A stretch of 7,004 nucleotides of DNA, taken from Methylococcaceae bacterium. GTDB lineage: Bacteria > Pseudomonadota > Gammaproteobacteria > Methylococcales > Methylomonadaceae. Position numbers and translations under genes: made by a program. The stretch lies in NCBI GenBank assembly GCA_947505055.1, contig CANNLO010000248.1, positions 1 to 7,004 of the forward strand, written 5' to 3'. Position 1 is the first letter of the stretch. Every line of letters starts with the position of its first letter. The notes beneath the pieces are model-generated. The model ran no database searches, was not told where the DNA came from, and saw only the letters and a program-made list of their open reading frames with translations. Positions 1 through 5,817 of this stretch are shown piece after piece.

Positions 1-23
1 AGCTATCTACACCAGTAACTTTA

Positions 24-122
24 CTCCTTCTCCAGCGGGAGAAGGCGGGGATGAGGGGAATCAAAATAAGTTTTTTCTTCATTTTAATTTCCCCTCACCC
101 AACCCTCTCCCGCTGGAGAGGG
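24..122. repeat. REP-doublet (REPIN-like) element, inverted hairpin pair
   Basis: Two REP-like hairpins stand in inverted orientation around an AT-rich centre. The left hairpin is CCTTCTCC (26-33), loop AGCG, GGAGAAGG (38-45). The right hairpin is CCCTCTCC (103-110), loop CGCT, GGAGAGGG (115-122). The arms outside the hairpins are also inverted copies, with GATGAGGGGAA on the left facing TTCCCCTCACCC on the right. Each hairpin is perfect although their sequences differ by compensating changes, which suggests that the fold is kept. The element lies downstream of the oxidase operon terminator. REPINs are spread by RAYT transposases in many gammaproteobacteria, but none is visible here, so the family name is inferred from architecture alone. 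Confidence 0.7.
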
Positions 123-138
123 CTTCTTAACTTAAGTC

Positions 139-170
139 AATAATACAATCCCCCCATAATTCGTTACAAT
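139..170. repeat. 32-nt block, near-copy of 3599-3640
   Basis: The block is built of AATAATAC, AAT, CCCCC, CATAATT, C and GTTACAAT. The same segments occur in the same order and orientation at 3599-3640, where short insertions separate them. One copy lies downstream and the other just upstream of the oxidase operon. Read on the minus strand, it could be part of a promoter or operator for a gene left of the window. That is inference. Confidence 0.45.
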
Positions 171-485
171 CGGTAATTCTGATTGGGACAGCTTATTTGC
201 TGATGAAATTTTTTACTTAAGCCTTTAATTAAAGACAGCAATCATTGCGCCATAAACTGAATGATACCAAGCAAGAATGGCAACTAATAGATATATTAAT
301 TATTAATCATTTACTTATAATGTCATTTATCTTTACAGCGGGAATTTTAGAGGATTGAAACACCCGGAAAAAAGTATTTATTCTCGGGTTGCATGTATCA
401 GTTTGGTGCGAAAACTTGTTTTTTGCACCGTTTACACCACCCAAAGGAATATGTATGTAATGTAATCTAGCTCATAAATTCCGTT
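171..485. other. Non-coding stretch with one hairpin
   Basis: I see no gene on either strand here. The segment around 285-330 is very AT-rich. A 10-bp stem (one G-T pair) pairs 405-414 with 420-429 around a short loop and starts with GGTGC and ends with GCACC. It has no U-tract after it on either strand, so it is not a convincing terminator. Its role is unknown. Confidence 0.5.
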
Positions 486-524
486 AGAAAAACAGAACAC
501 AGATGATGTGAATCATCCGTGTTC
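486..524 (-). terminator. Rho-independent terminator of the oxidase operon
   Basis: A 13-bp stem pairs 495-507 with 512-524, with a single A-C mismatch and the four-base loop GTGA. Read on the minus strand, the stem is followed directly by TGTTTTTCT, a usable U-tract. It begins about 30 nt after the stop codon of the cytochrome c gene at 555, which is where the end of this operon is expected. Confidence 0.8.
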
Positions 525-554
525 CATTATAAAGTCAGCGCAGCTACCCTATCG

Positions 555-1196
555 CTATTTCTGTTGCTGATAGTATTGGCCTAGCTCTTTGATTTCAGTC
601 TCGCTCAGCTGCTTGGCTATCAGCCGCATGCGGCTGTAGACATCGTTATGGCGTTGTCCGGTTTTATATTCCAACAGCGTTTTGACCAGATAATCCTCCC
701 GTTGACCTGCTAACGCGGGAATATCCATTTTTTCACCCTGGCCATTCGCACCATGACAAACAAAGCATGGCGGAATAATGCGTTTGCCATCGCCTTGTTC
801 AACCATCTTCTCAGCTTTGGCTGAGGACCGATTGCCGGAACCGCTAGCCGGTTTTAACGTGCTAAACCAAGCCGCGAGATCCGCCGCATCCTGCTCGGAG
901 AGTCCTTGGGCTGTCGCTGTCATGATCGGATTATTCCGTTGGTCTTTGGCATAATCACGCAGCTGTTTGTAGGTGTAAGTAGCCAATTGCCCTGCCAGGG
1001 AAGGGGTTTCAGGCATCGCACTGATACCTTGCTCACCATGACAGCCGGCACAAGATTGAGCCAGCTCTTTGCCTTTTGCAGCATTACCGTCCTTAACAAA
1101 ACTTAGCGTTTCCGGTGTCCAGGCAATACTGGATGAGGAACCGGCAAAAACAACAGCCGGTGCAATTAGCGCCAGGAAATAGATGATTTTTTTCAT
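555..1196 (-). CDS. Dihaem class I cytochrome c, cytochrome c4-like
   Basis: This is a periplasmic electron carrier of 213 residues, built as two cytochrome c domains in tandem like cytochrome c4. Residues 1-18 (MKKIIYFLALIAPAVVFA) form a Sec signal peptide. Haem sites are CAGCH at 49-53 and CFVCH at 144-148. The probable sixth ligands are Met92, in a conserved NNPIM context, and Met190 in YSRM. The ATG at 1196 is preferred over the upstream in-frame ATG because it puts the signal peptide at the N-terminus and has GGGGA 7 nt upstream. It also falls 1 nt after the subunit I stop. The upstream start would overlap the oxidase gene and bury the signal. As last gene of the operon, it probably donates electrons to CuA of subunit II. 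That partnership is inferred from gene order. Confidence 0.9.
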   Translation of the reverse strand: MKKIIYFLALIAPAVVFAGSSSSIAWTPETLSFVKDGNAAKGKELAQSCAGCHGEQGISAMPETPSLAGQLATYTYKQLRDYAKDQRNNPIMTATAQGLSEQDAADLAAWFSTLKPASGSGNRSSAKAEKMVEQGDGKRIIPPCFVCHGANGQGEKMDIPALAGQREDYLVKTLLEYKTGQRHNDVYSRMRLIAKQLSETEIKELGQYYQQQK

Positions 1197-1197
1197 G

Positions 1198-2823
1198 TTA
1201 GTGTCCCCATGCGCTTGAACCAAAGGTGTCCATAAAAAAGAATTGCAATATTGGAAAGCCAAAACTGATCGCCATCAACACCGCGATGACCTTATTCCAA
1301 AACGTCAAACCATTCAGATATTCGGGCAGCACACCAACCTTATGGATGGGTTCGGCATACTCCACCTCGGCTGCAAATTCTCCAGTAAAAGGTGCTAATT
1401 GCGTTTTGATCAGGTTGTAAATCAATAAACAAGCCGAACCCAGCAAAATCATGCCCCCCAAGATCATCATCAATTCGTAAGGCTTCCAGGACAAGGTCAA
1501 CAGGTTATTGTAGGCCACCGTGGAAATCCGCCGGGGCTGGCCTAGCAAACCCAGTACATGCCAGGGCGTGGTCAAGATGCTCATGCCGATAAACCAGGTC
1601 CACAACTGAACCAGAGCCATAGGAGTCGAGAAGAGCGGCTTTCCAACCAGAATAGGCCATAAGTAATAGGCAATAGCAAAATACATGATGACCGTGGTGC
1701 CGGCGAAGATCAGATGGAAATGTCCGGGTACCCAGGCGGTATTGTGGATCATCGCATTCATCGCATAACTGGCATTAACAATGCCGCCAAAGCCGCCGAA
1801 GATCAGCATCAGCAACGACAGAATAACCGCCAAAACCATAGGATTGGTCCAGGGCAATGTGCCTATCCAGCCGAATAAGCCTTTGCCACCGCGCAGTCTT
1901 CCAGCGATTTCCAGCGAGGCGATGACCGTAAAGCCGGTCACCAAGGTAGGCAAAGCCACGACGAACGTGCCTATGCCGTGCAACAATTTCCAGCCCTTAG
2001 CCTGCTCAGGATCCATGTACAAATGATGAAAACCGATAGGCAAGGCAAATACCGCCAACACAATAAACGCCATTCTGGCCATTTCATCACTGAACAAAAA
2101 GCCACCGGCCTGTTTTGGCACAAACACATAAAACGCGGTATAGGCAGGTATCAACCAGAAATACACGATAGGATGCAGGGTCCAGGCAAACAAGGTTCTG
2201 GACAAGCCCGGGTCTATGGTATCTATCCAGCCCAGCGAAAATGGAATCAATTGAAACAACACTTCCAAGGCCACACCCGCGCTGGCCCATAACCACAACA
2301 ACGCATTGGCTGCCGTTGCAAACATCGCCAAAGGCACATTTTGTCCGGGATTGGCCTTTTTCCATTGCGTGAACATGACCAGCATGATTACGCACCAGAT
2401 CCAGGAACCCACGACCAGCAAGGTTGCGCCTATATAAAAAGCCGCGTGCGCCACCATCGGCGGATAAAAGGTGTACAGCACCGAAGCTTTGCCCGACAGC
2501 AATGGAATAGCCGCCAGAACTACGCCAAATAAAGCCAGATAGAACGCCCCCCAAGCCAGCGGTTTATTCCACACCGGTTGTTTCAGACTGGTGCTTGCAA
2601 TCGTGTAGCCAAAGCCCATGATAAAGAAGGTCGTCAACACAAACGCCATTAACACGCCATGGGTACTGACCGAGGCGAAATACACTGTGGGTGAATCCAG
2701 GGCAGCAATGAAGCCACTGCGCTCCAGCACCTGATATTCGCCCATAAAACAGGCCACGATAAAGGCTGCAAAAGCCACCCACAGATGACTCAAGGCCAGT
2801 TTTCTTTCTGCTGCATCATTCAT
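1198..2823 (-). CDS. cbaA: ba3-type (family B) cytochrome c oxidase subunit I
   Basis: This is the catalytic haem-copper subunit of a terminal oxidase that reduces O2 to water and pumps protons across the inner membrane. It has 541 residues and many membrane helices. Visible ligands are His55 (STHGVLMAF) and His370 for the low-spin haem, His368 for haem a3 (AWVPGHFHL), and His217, His266 and His267 for CuB. Tyr221 in HPIVYFW is the expected His-Tyr cross-link partner. The HPIVYFWLIPAY segment, with tyrosines at +4, +11 and +15 from His217, matches the K-type proton path of family B enzymes such as Thermus ba3, and not A-type oxidases. The ATG at 2823 is chosen because GGAGGA lies 7 nt upstream. 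A longer in-frame start at 2940 would add a poor N-terminus inside subunit II. The gene overlaps the end of subunit II by 8 nt, so translation is probably coupled. Confidence 0.95.
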   Translation of the reverse strand: MNDAAERKLALSHLWVAFAAFIVACFMGEYQVLERSGFIAALDSPTVYFASVSTHGVLMAFVLTTFFIMGFGYTIASTSLKQPVWNKPLAWGAFYLALFGVVLAAIPLLSGKASVLYTFYPPMVAHAAFYIGATLLVVGSWIWCVIMLVMFTQWKKANPGQNVPLAMFATAANALLWLWASAGVALEVLFQLIPFSLGWIDTIDPGLSRTLFAWTLHPIVYFWLIPAYTAFYVFVPKQAGGFLFSDEMARMAFIVLAVFALPIGFHHLYMDPEQAKGWKLLHGIGTFVVALPTLVTGFTVIASLEIAGRLRGGKGLFGWIGTLPWTNPMVLAVILSLLMLIFGGFGGIVNASYAMNAMIHNTAWVPGHFHLIFAGTTVIMYFAIAYYLWPILVGKPLFSTPMALVQLWTWFIGMSILTTPWHVLGLLGQPRRISTVAYNNLLTLSWKPYELMMILGGMILLGSACLLIYNLIKTQLAPFTGEFAAEVEYAEPIHKVGVLPEYLNGLTFWNKVIAVLMAISFGFPILQFFFMDTFGSSAWGH

Positions 2824-3427
2824 TGTTTGATCCTCCGTTGGTGGCAGGCGCCATCGTGTTAAGCTGGGCCGTCCAGTCCTCTTTGGCAATAACGGAAATA
2901 TTGCTCCACATATGGTTATGGCCCAGACCGCAATATTCATTACACAACAGCGGATACTCGCCGGGCTTCGGGAAAGTAGTCGTTATTTCGGCCACATAAC
3001 CGGGCACTATCATCGTGTTCATATTGGTCATAGGGATATGTACGCCGTGTAAAACATCCATACTGACCCAGCGAAAAGTAATGGCGGTTTCGGCCGGCAC
3101 ATCAATATGTTTAGGGAAGAAAGAATAGCGCCCGGCAACCATACGGACCACGACATTGCCTTTATCATCGACTTTAACGCCCAAGTTTTCTTCGGCAAAT
3201 TCCTCGCTTAAATGCAGACTGGCCGAATCGATGGTTTCCACTTTACTGGGTGGATTAACGCCGTGAAATAATGCGTCCATGGTGATAATACCGACCATTA
3301 ACGCAATAACAATAATGGAAATAGCTATCCATTTTCGTTCCAGATGATCGATATGGATAGCACGTAGTTGTTTGACTATCTCTCGATAAAGTTGCGTATA
3401 TTTGGCTTTAAGAGCTGCGATTTGCAT
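2816..3427 (-). CDS. cbaB: ba3-type cytochrome c oxidase subunit II (CuA)
   Basis: This 203-residue subunit takes electrons from cytochrome c and passes them to subunit I. A cytoplasmic N-terminal stretch is followed by one membrane helix (about 33-54) and then a periplasmic cupredoxin domain. The CuA ligands are visible as His127 (DVLHGVH), Cys162, Glu164 (backbone), Cys166, His170 and Met173 in CNEYCGLGHNHM. The spacing CxxxCxxxHxxM is that of CuA centres, and the VLHGVH and CGLGH contexts resemble the Thermus ba3 subunit II. The start at 3427 has TAGGAGA 4 nt upstream, which includes the stop codon of the small subunit IIa gene. It is a one-helix, short form, unlike the two-helix subunit II of A-type oxidases. 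There is no fused C-terminal cytochrome domain. That job may be done by the separate dihaem protein downstream. Confidence 0.93.
   Translation of the reverse strand: MQIAALKAKYTQLYREIVKQLRAIHIDHLERKWIAISIIVIALMVGIITMDALFHGVNPPSKVETIDSASLHLSEEFAEENLGVKVDDKGNVVVRMVAGRYSFFPKHIDVPAETAITFRWVSMDVLHGVHIPMTNMNTMIVPGYVAEITTTFPKPGEYPLLCNEYCGLGHNHMWSNISVIAKEDWTAQLNTMAPATNGGSNNE
2831..2836 (-). promoter_or_regulatory. Ribosome binding site that fixes the subunit I start
   Basis: On the minus strand this reads GGAGGA, a near-perfect Shine-Dalgarno sequence 7 nt before the ATG at 2823. It lies within the last codons of subunit II and decides against the 39-residue longer open frame. Confidence 0.85.
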
Positions 3428-3435
3428 ATCGTCTC

Positions 3436-3579
3436 CTAGCCGCGCGGCAAAAATACGCCGTAATACAAAAACAGCCAGGCTAAGACCATTCCACCCACCA
3501 CTGCCGACATTAACGCAAAAGTCCCGACCGGGGAGCTTTCGATAATGCTTCTACGTTGTTCTTCTGTCATCGGTTCCAT
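3436..3579 (-). CDS. cbaD: Cytochrome c oxidase subunit IIa-like small membrane protein
   Basis: This is a 47-residue protein with a polar N-terminus (MEPMTEEQRRSIIESS) and one membrane helix (about 20-42). Its C-terminus is WLFLYYGVFLPRG. This ending closely resembles, as I remember it, that of Thermus ba3 subunit IIa, a short protein with one helix ending in a similar aromatic stretch and ARG. In that enzyme IIa fills the place of a missing subunit II helix. The gene order IIa-II-I is also the same. The start ATG at 3579 has GGGGG 5 nt upstream; a second ATG three codons later is less likely. The stop codon is part of the ribosome binding site of subunit II, 8 nt before its start. The gene is small enough to be missed by length cutoffs. 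It appears to be the first gene of the operon. Confidence 0.8.
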   Translation of the reverse strand: MEPMTEEQRRSIIESSPVGTFALMSAVVGGMVLAWLFLYYGVFLPRG

Positions 3580-3598
3580 AGTTACCCCCATAAATATT

Positions 3599-3640
3599 AA
3601 TAATACCCAATAATCCCCACATAATTTGCAGGGTTACAAT
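3599..3640. repeat. 42-nt block upstream of the oxidase operon, near-copy of 139-170
   Basis: It shares AATAATAC, AAT, CCCC, CATAATT and GTTACAAT in order with 139-170, but has extra bases between segments. It begins 20 nt upstream of the first operon start, where promoter or operator elements of this operon should lie. On the minus strand it contains ATTGTAAC followed by AATTATGTGGGG. I cannot assign a regulator, and the -35/-10 pair is not clear. Confidence 0.45.
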
Positions 3641-4006
3641 ACAGCACCTGTCCAATAAAGCAAAGTGCTTTGAACGGGTTCATAGCCTGCGAGACAGACA
3701 ACTAGGTGGACGATTTTTATATAGTTGAGGGTGATACCATCCTTGCTGATATAGAGTAGTGAATTGATTAATCGACATGACAGCTACAAATTTAATCCGT
3801 GGCAAGTTGGAGTGCAGGCATCTATCTTCATAGTGATACGCAACACCCCAAGAGTCATCTATTGGCTGTCATGCCTTTATCTAGCACCATGAACGGTAAA
3901 TATAATCCTTGTGCTTTGCTCGAAGACGCTAGGAATTAAGCTGTTTGTAACATACTTGCAAGCGCACAATAACCGCTGTATTGAAAAAATTTTGACGGTT
4001 TTTTGT
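3641..4006. other. Intergenic stretch without recognised features
   Basis: This is the upstream flank of the minus-strand oxidase operon. No open frame with family character or a ribosome binding site was found on either strand. A weak minus-strand promoter-like pair (TTGCTT at 3663-3658, TATTGT at 3641-3636, 16-nt spacer) could start the oxidase transcript, but it matches the consensus poorly. Confidence 0.4.
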
Positions 4007-4300
4007 CATTACGCTGGATGGAAATAACTTTTATGGGCTCCCATAAAACATTTAGTGCGTTAAAAAAATCTTTTAAGACGCGCACAATACTTTTTTTTCA
4101 CACAGCAAATAACTTTAGGGAGCGCTAAAAACATTTAGCGTTGGCCAAAAAACATTTAAGGCATGTAGAAAAACTATTAGTGAGCGGACAATAAACATTA
4201 AGGGAGCTAAAATAGTTCGTAGGGAACCCACTATAACATTTTGCAGTGTAGCTGAAACTTTCCTGGATAGCCTGTTTTGCTAGTACCCTTAGACTATAAC
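4007..4300. repeat. Degenerate tandem array with period of about 21 bp
   Basis: Successive units share an AT-rich half, close to AAAACATTTA, and a GC-rich half, close to GGGAGC. The central base of the AT half (usually the C of AACATT or AACTTT) falls at 4007, 4028, 4049, 4070, 4090, 4113, 4132, 4153, 4174, 4196, 4215, 4237, 4258, 4280 and 4300. That is a mean step of 20.9 bp, or two helical turns. Units at 4049, 4132, 4153 and 4196 are the most alike; those at 4007, 4215 and 4280 are weak. The minus-strand frame that crosses the array shows only the echo of the repeat as cysteine/phenylalanine heptads and does not look like a protein. Possible roles are curved DNA, an array of binding sites on one face of the helix, or a decayed minisatellite. 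Confidence 0.5.
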
Positions 4301-4390
4301 TTGCCTGGACTGGCCACCGACAAAAATCGGTGCTTGGATAAGGGGCGTTAGCGTACCTGGCACTATTAAGACTTATGGACAGTCTGAGCG

Positions 4391-4430
4391 AATAAGCCCA
4401 GTGGGTCCGCTGGACGCTAGCTGGCTTATT
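4391..4430. other. Compound hairpin in intergenic DNA
   Basis: AATAAGCC (4391-4398) pairs with GGCTTATT (4423-4430). The stem continues by AG/CT after one bulged C, and an inner hairpin GTCC (4405-4408), GCT, GGAC (4412-4415) sits in the loop. No T-run follows on either strand, so it is not a simple terminator. Function unknown. Confidence 0.35.
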
Positions 4431-4564
4431 TCCATGCCCCATGGACTCAAGCTCCAGGTATCTGCTACCTTGTAACTTTACCCCCCGCATCTATTCAGTT
4501 GCCCCGCTGAAAAGCCGCTTAGCTAGACGTGTATGGGTAATAGCCCCTGTAAAATCAAGTCACT

Positions 4565-4656
4565 ATGAACAAACAAAAAAACTATCTCTATCGATCAGTC
4601 TATTCTTGACGTTAGTTCTGGCAACTTACCCGCTCCCTAGCTATACTAGCTTTTAA
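4565..4656 (+). pseudogene. Possible frameshifted copy of the small ORF at 5818-5937
   Basis: The ATG at 4565 begins MNKQK but meets a stop after 14 codons. If one base is ignored in the A7 run at 4575-4581, the frame changes and reads on as a hydrophobic stretch ending ATYPLPSYTSF and a TAA at 4654-4656. The similar small ORF upstream of the second fimT gene begins MN and contains ASYPIPSYTDF. The two are therefore alike as peptides as well as DNA. There is no clear ribosome binding site before this ATG. The region may instead be only a duplicated promoter, so the coding reading is tentative. Confidence 0.2.
4582..4647 (+). repeat. 66-bp duplicated block upstream of first fimT (copy 1)
   Basis: This aligns without a gap to 5839-5904, with about 44 of 66 positions identical. 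The shared core is strongest at the right end, CCCTAGCTATACT. Both copies hold TGGCAA (4619-4624 here), a 17-nt spacer and TATACT (4642-4647 here). These match sigma-70 -35/-10 spacing, although TGGCAA is a poor -35. If this is the promoter, the leader of the first fimT would be about 280 nt and contains a REP-doublet and a hairpin. Confidence 0.6.
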
Positions 4657-4682
4657 ACTCATTCCCGCGTAATCATTCACTT

Positions 4683-4769
4683 CCCCCTTTGAAAAGGGGG
4701 AGAGCAAAGCGAGGGGGCCGAGGGGGATTTATTTAAATAAATCCCTAGCCCCTCTTTTTAAAAGAGGGG
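4683..4769. repeat. Second REP-doublet element, different sequence family
   Basis: Hairpin one is CCCCCTTT (4683-4690) with AAAGGGGG (4693-4700). Hairpin two is CCCCTCTTT (4749-4757) with AAAGAGGGG (4761-4769). Between them lies a perfect 22-bp palindrome (4724-4745), GGGATTTATTT and its mirror. The whole element is thus an inverted pair like the one at 24-122 but of unrelated sequence. It sits in the presumed leader of the first fimT gene, and the corresponding DNA before the second fimT lacks it. Insertion after the gene duplication is the simplest reading. Confidence 0.65.
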
Positions 4770-4792
4770 GACTGAATAATTACCTTATTTCA

Positions 4793-4820
4793 TATCCAAA
4801 GCCAGCTCCAGCTTTGGATA
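4793..4820. other. 10-bp perfect hairpin in the fimT leader
   Basis: TATCCAAAGC (4793-4802) pairs fully with GCTTTGGATA (4811-4820) around an 8-base loop. There is no U-tract on either side, so termination is not indicated. It lies about 110 nt before the first fimT start and has no counterpart before the second. Confidence 0.45.
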
Positions 4821-4909
4821 AACCTGATGAAAAATCGATAAGGTCGTATTTAAGCGACTACCTCCAATCTATAGCTTAAGTTATTAAAAATTTTCATTCC
4901 TAAAATAAA

Positions 4910-4936
4910 CCGCCAACAGGATACTGAAAAATCATG
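4910..4936 (+). promoter_or_regulatory. Conserved leader block and start site of first fimT
   Basis: The 27 nt ending at the start codon match 5961-5987 at 25 positions. The only Shine-Dalgarno-like sequence is AGGA (4918-4921), 12 nt before the ATG, which is longer than usual. An in-frame TGA nine bases upstream of the ATG fixes the start at 4934. Confidence 0.55.
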
Positions 4937-5485
4937 TACAAGCAGCCGGAATACAAAAAAGGCTTTACCCTGCACGAACTGATGGTTACTGTCGCGATCA
5001 CGGGAATACTAATAGGGCTTGCCATCCCCGGCTTTATCTCCATGATAACCAGCAACCAGTTAACGGCTAGTGCCAATGACTTGGTGACCGCTTTAAATCT
5101 GGCGCGTAGTGAGGCGATAAAACGGGGCATACAAGTGACGGTGAAAAACAAAGAAACCAGCACACATTGGGAAAGTGGCTGGGATGTATTTGTTGATATC
5201 AATGGCAACGAAACCTTTGGTGACAATGGCAATACAAGCCTATGCGAAACCGGTGAAGATTGCTTATTAAGAACCTACCCCAACTTGCCTGACGGCTATA
5301 CCTTAACGACAGGCGGTAGCAGCTACAAAAACTACGCCGCATATTTACCCAGCGGCATAAGCAACGTGGTTGCTGGTGATACTTACCGATTATGCAGCGG
5401 CTTAGATAACACTATATCCCGTGCAATTATAATTAATTCCATGGGCCGCGCTAGGGTTTCAACTGGCACTACAGCTTGTCCATAA
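4934..5485 (+). CDS. fimT: Minor pseudopilin, GspH/FimT family (first copy)
   Basis: This is a 183-residue type IV pilin-like protein. A short leader, MYKQPEYKKG, ends at Gly10, where prepilin peptidase should cut before Phe11. Glu15 is the conserved +5 glutamate, and residues 11-33 form the hydrophobic helix that anchors the subunit and packs in the pilus core. The GspH/FimT region follows, with LVTALNLARSEAIKRG (about 50-65) and a WESGWDVFVD motif. Four cysteines (two in CETGEDC, two near the C-terminus) are conserved with the second copy and may form disulfides. Position +4 is His (FTLHE), unusual inside a pilin helix; the second copy has Leu. The start is fixed by an upstream in-frame stop. 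FimT/FimU proteins help prime pilus assembly or DNA uptake, but which role applies here cannot be read from sequence. Confidence 0.88.
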   Translation: MYKQPEYKKGFTLHELMVTVAITGILIGLAIPGFISMITSNQLTASANDLVTALNLARSEAIKRGIQVTVKNKETSTHWESGWDVFVDINGNETFGDNGNTSLCETGEDCLLRTYPNLPDGYTLTTGGSSYKNYAAYLPSGISNVVAGDTYRLCSGLDNTISRAIIINSMGRARVSTGTTACP

Positions 5486-5817
5486 CTCATACAAGATTGC
5501 CATACTCAGCCTCTAAACCTTATAAATAAGAACGCCATTCACGAGCTCTGCGGTTAATTAGATGAAGTTTTTTTGCAACCCGAAGGATTGTCAGCAATTA
5601 GTCCGCGTGCAGACAAAGCCAGCATGCCAATGTCAAAGGTATTTATTCAACCCGTGCTCTATTTATTGCAAGTTGACTTACAAAGTCTCACGCATTAGCT
5701 TAATCTATAACGACAGCCAATCTCTAAATTTACAGTAGTGTGAACTAATTAACAGCCCTCTATAACCTGGCTAGTAAAATCTTACTGTGTGTAATCCAAA
5801 GCTAACAGGTGGCGACG
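5486..5817. other. Intergenic stretch between the fimT copies, nothing recognised
   Basis: No gene, clear terminator or repeat was found in this stretch. Its presence suggests that the two fimT genes do not form a tight operon and that the second has its own start of transcription nearby. Confidence 0.4.

Noticed and set aside
316..321. Perfect TATAAT on the plus strand
   Set aside because: There is no -35 at 16-18 nt, the region is very AT-rich, and no plus-strand gene follows.
352..361. GGATTGAAAC, the typical 3' end of many CRISPR repeats
   Set aside because: It occurs once, with no second copy at spacer distance on either strand and no cas gene nearby.
3776..3873. 9-bp inverted repeat CATGACAGC / GCTGTCATG about 80 nt apart
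   Set aside because: Inverted repeats of this length and distance are expected a few times by chance in a 7-kb window, and nothing else supports it.
4121..4147. Integron attC-like sequence with GTTGGCC near TTTAGCG
   Set aside because: The core does not fit GTTRRRY, no matching inverse core was found at the right distance, and no gene cassette or integrase is visible.
4125..4490. 121-codon open frame on the minus strand
   Set aside because: It runs across the 21-bp array, its C-terminal part only echoes the DNA period, it has no ribosome binding site, and no family is recognisable.
4619..4634. Sigma-54 promoter reading (GG, 10 nt, GC) upstream of first fimT
   Set aside because: The GC at -12 is replaced by AA in the otherwise similar block before the second fimT, and the -12 region is far from TTGC.
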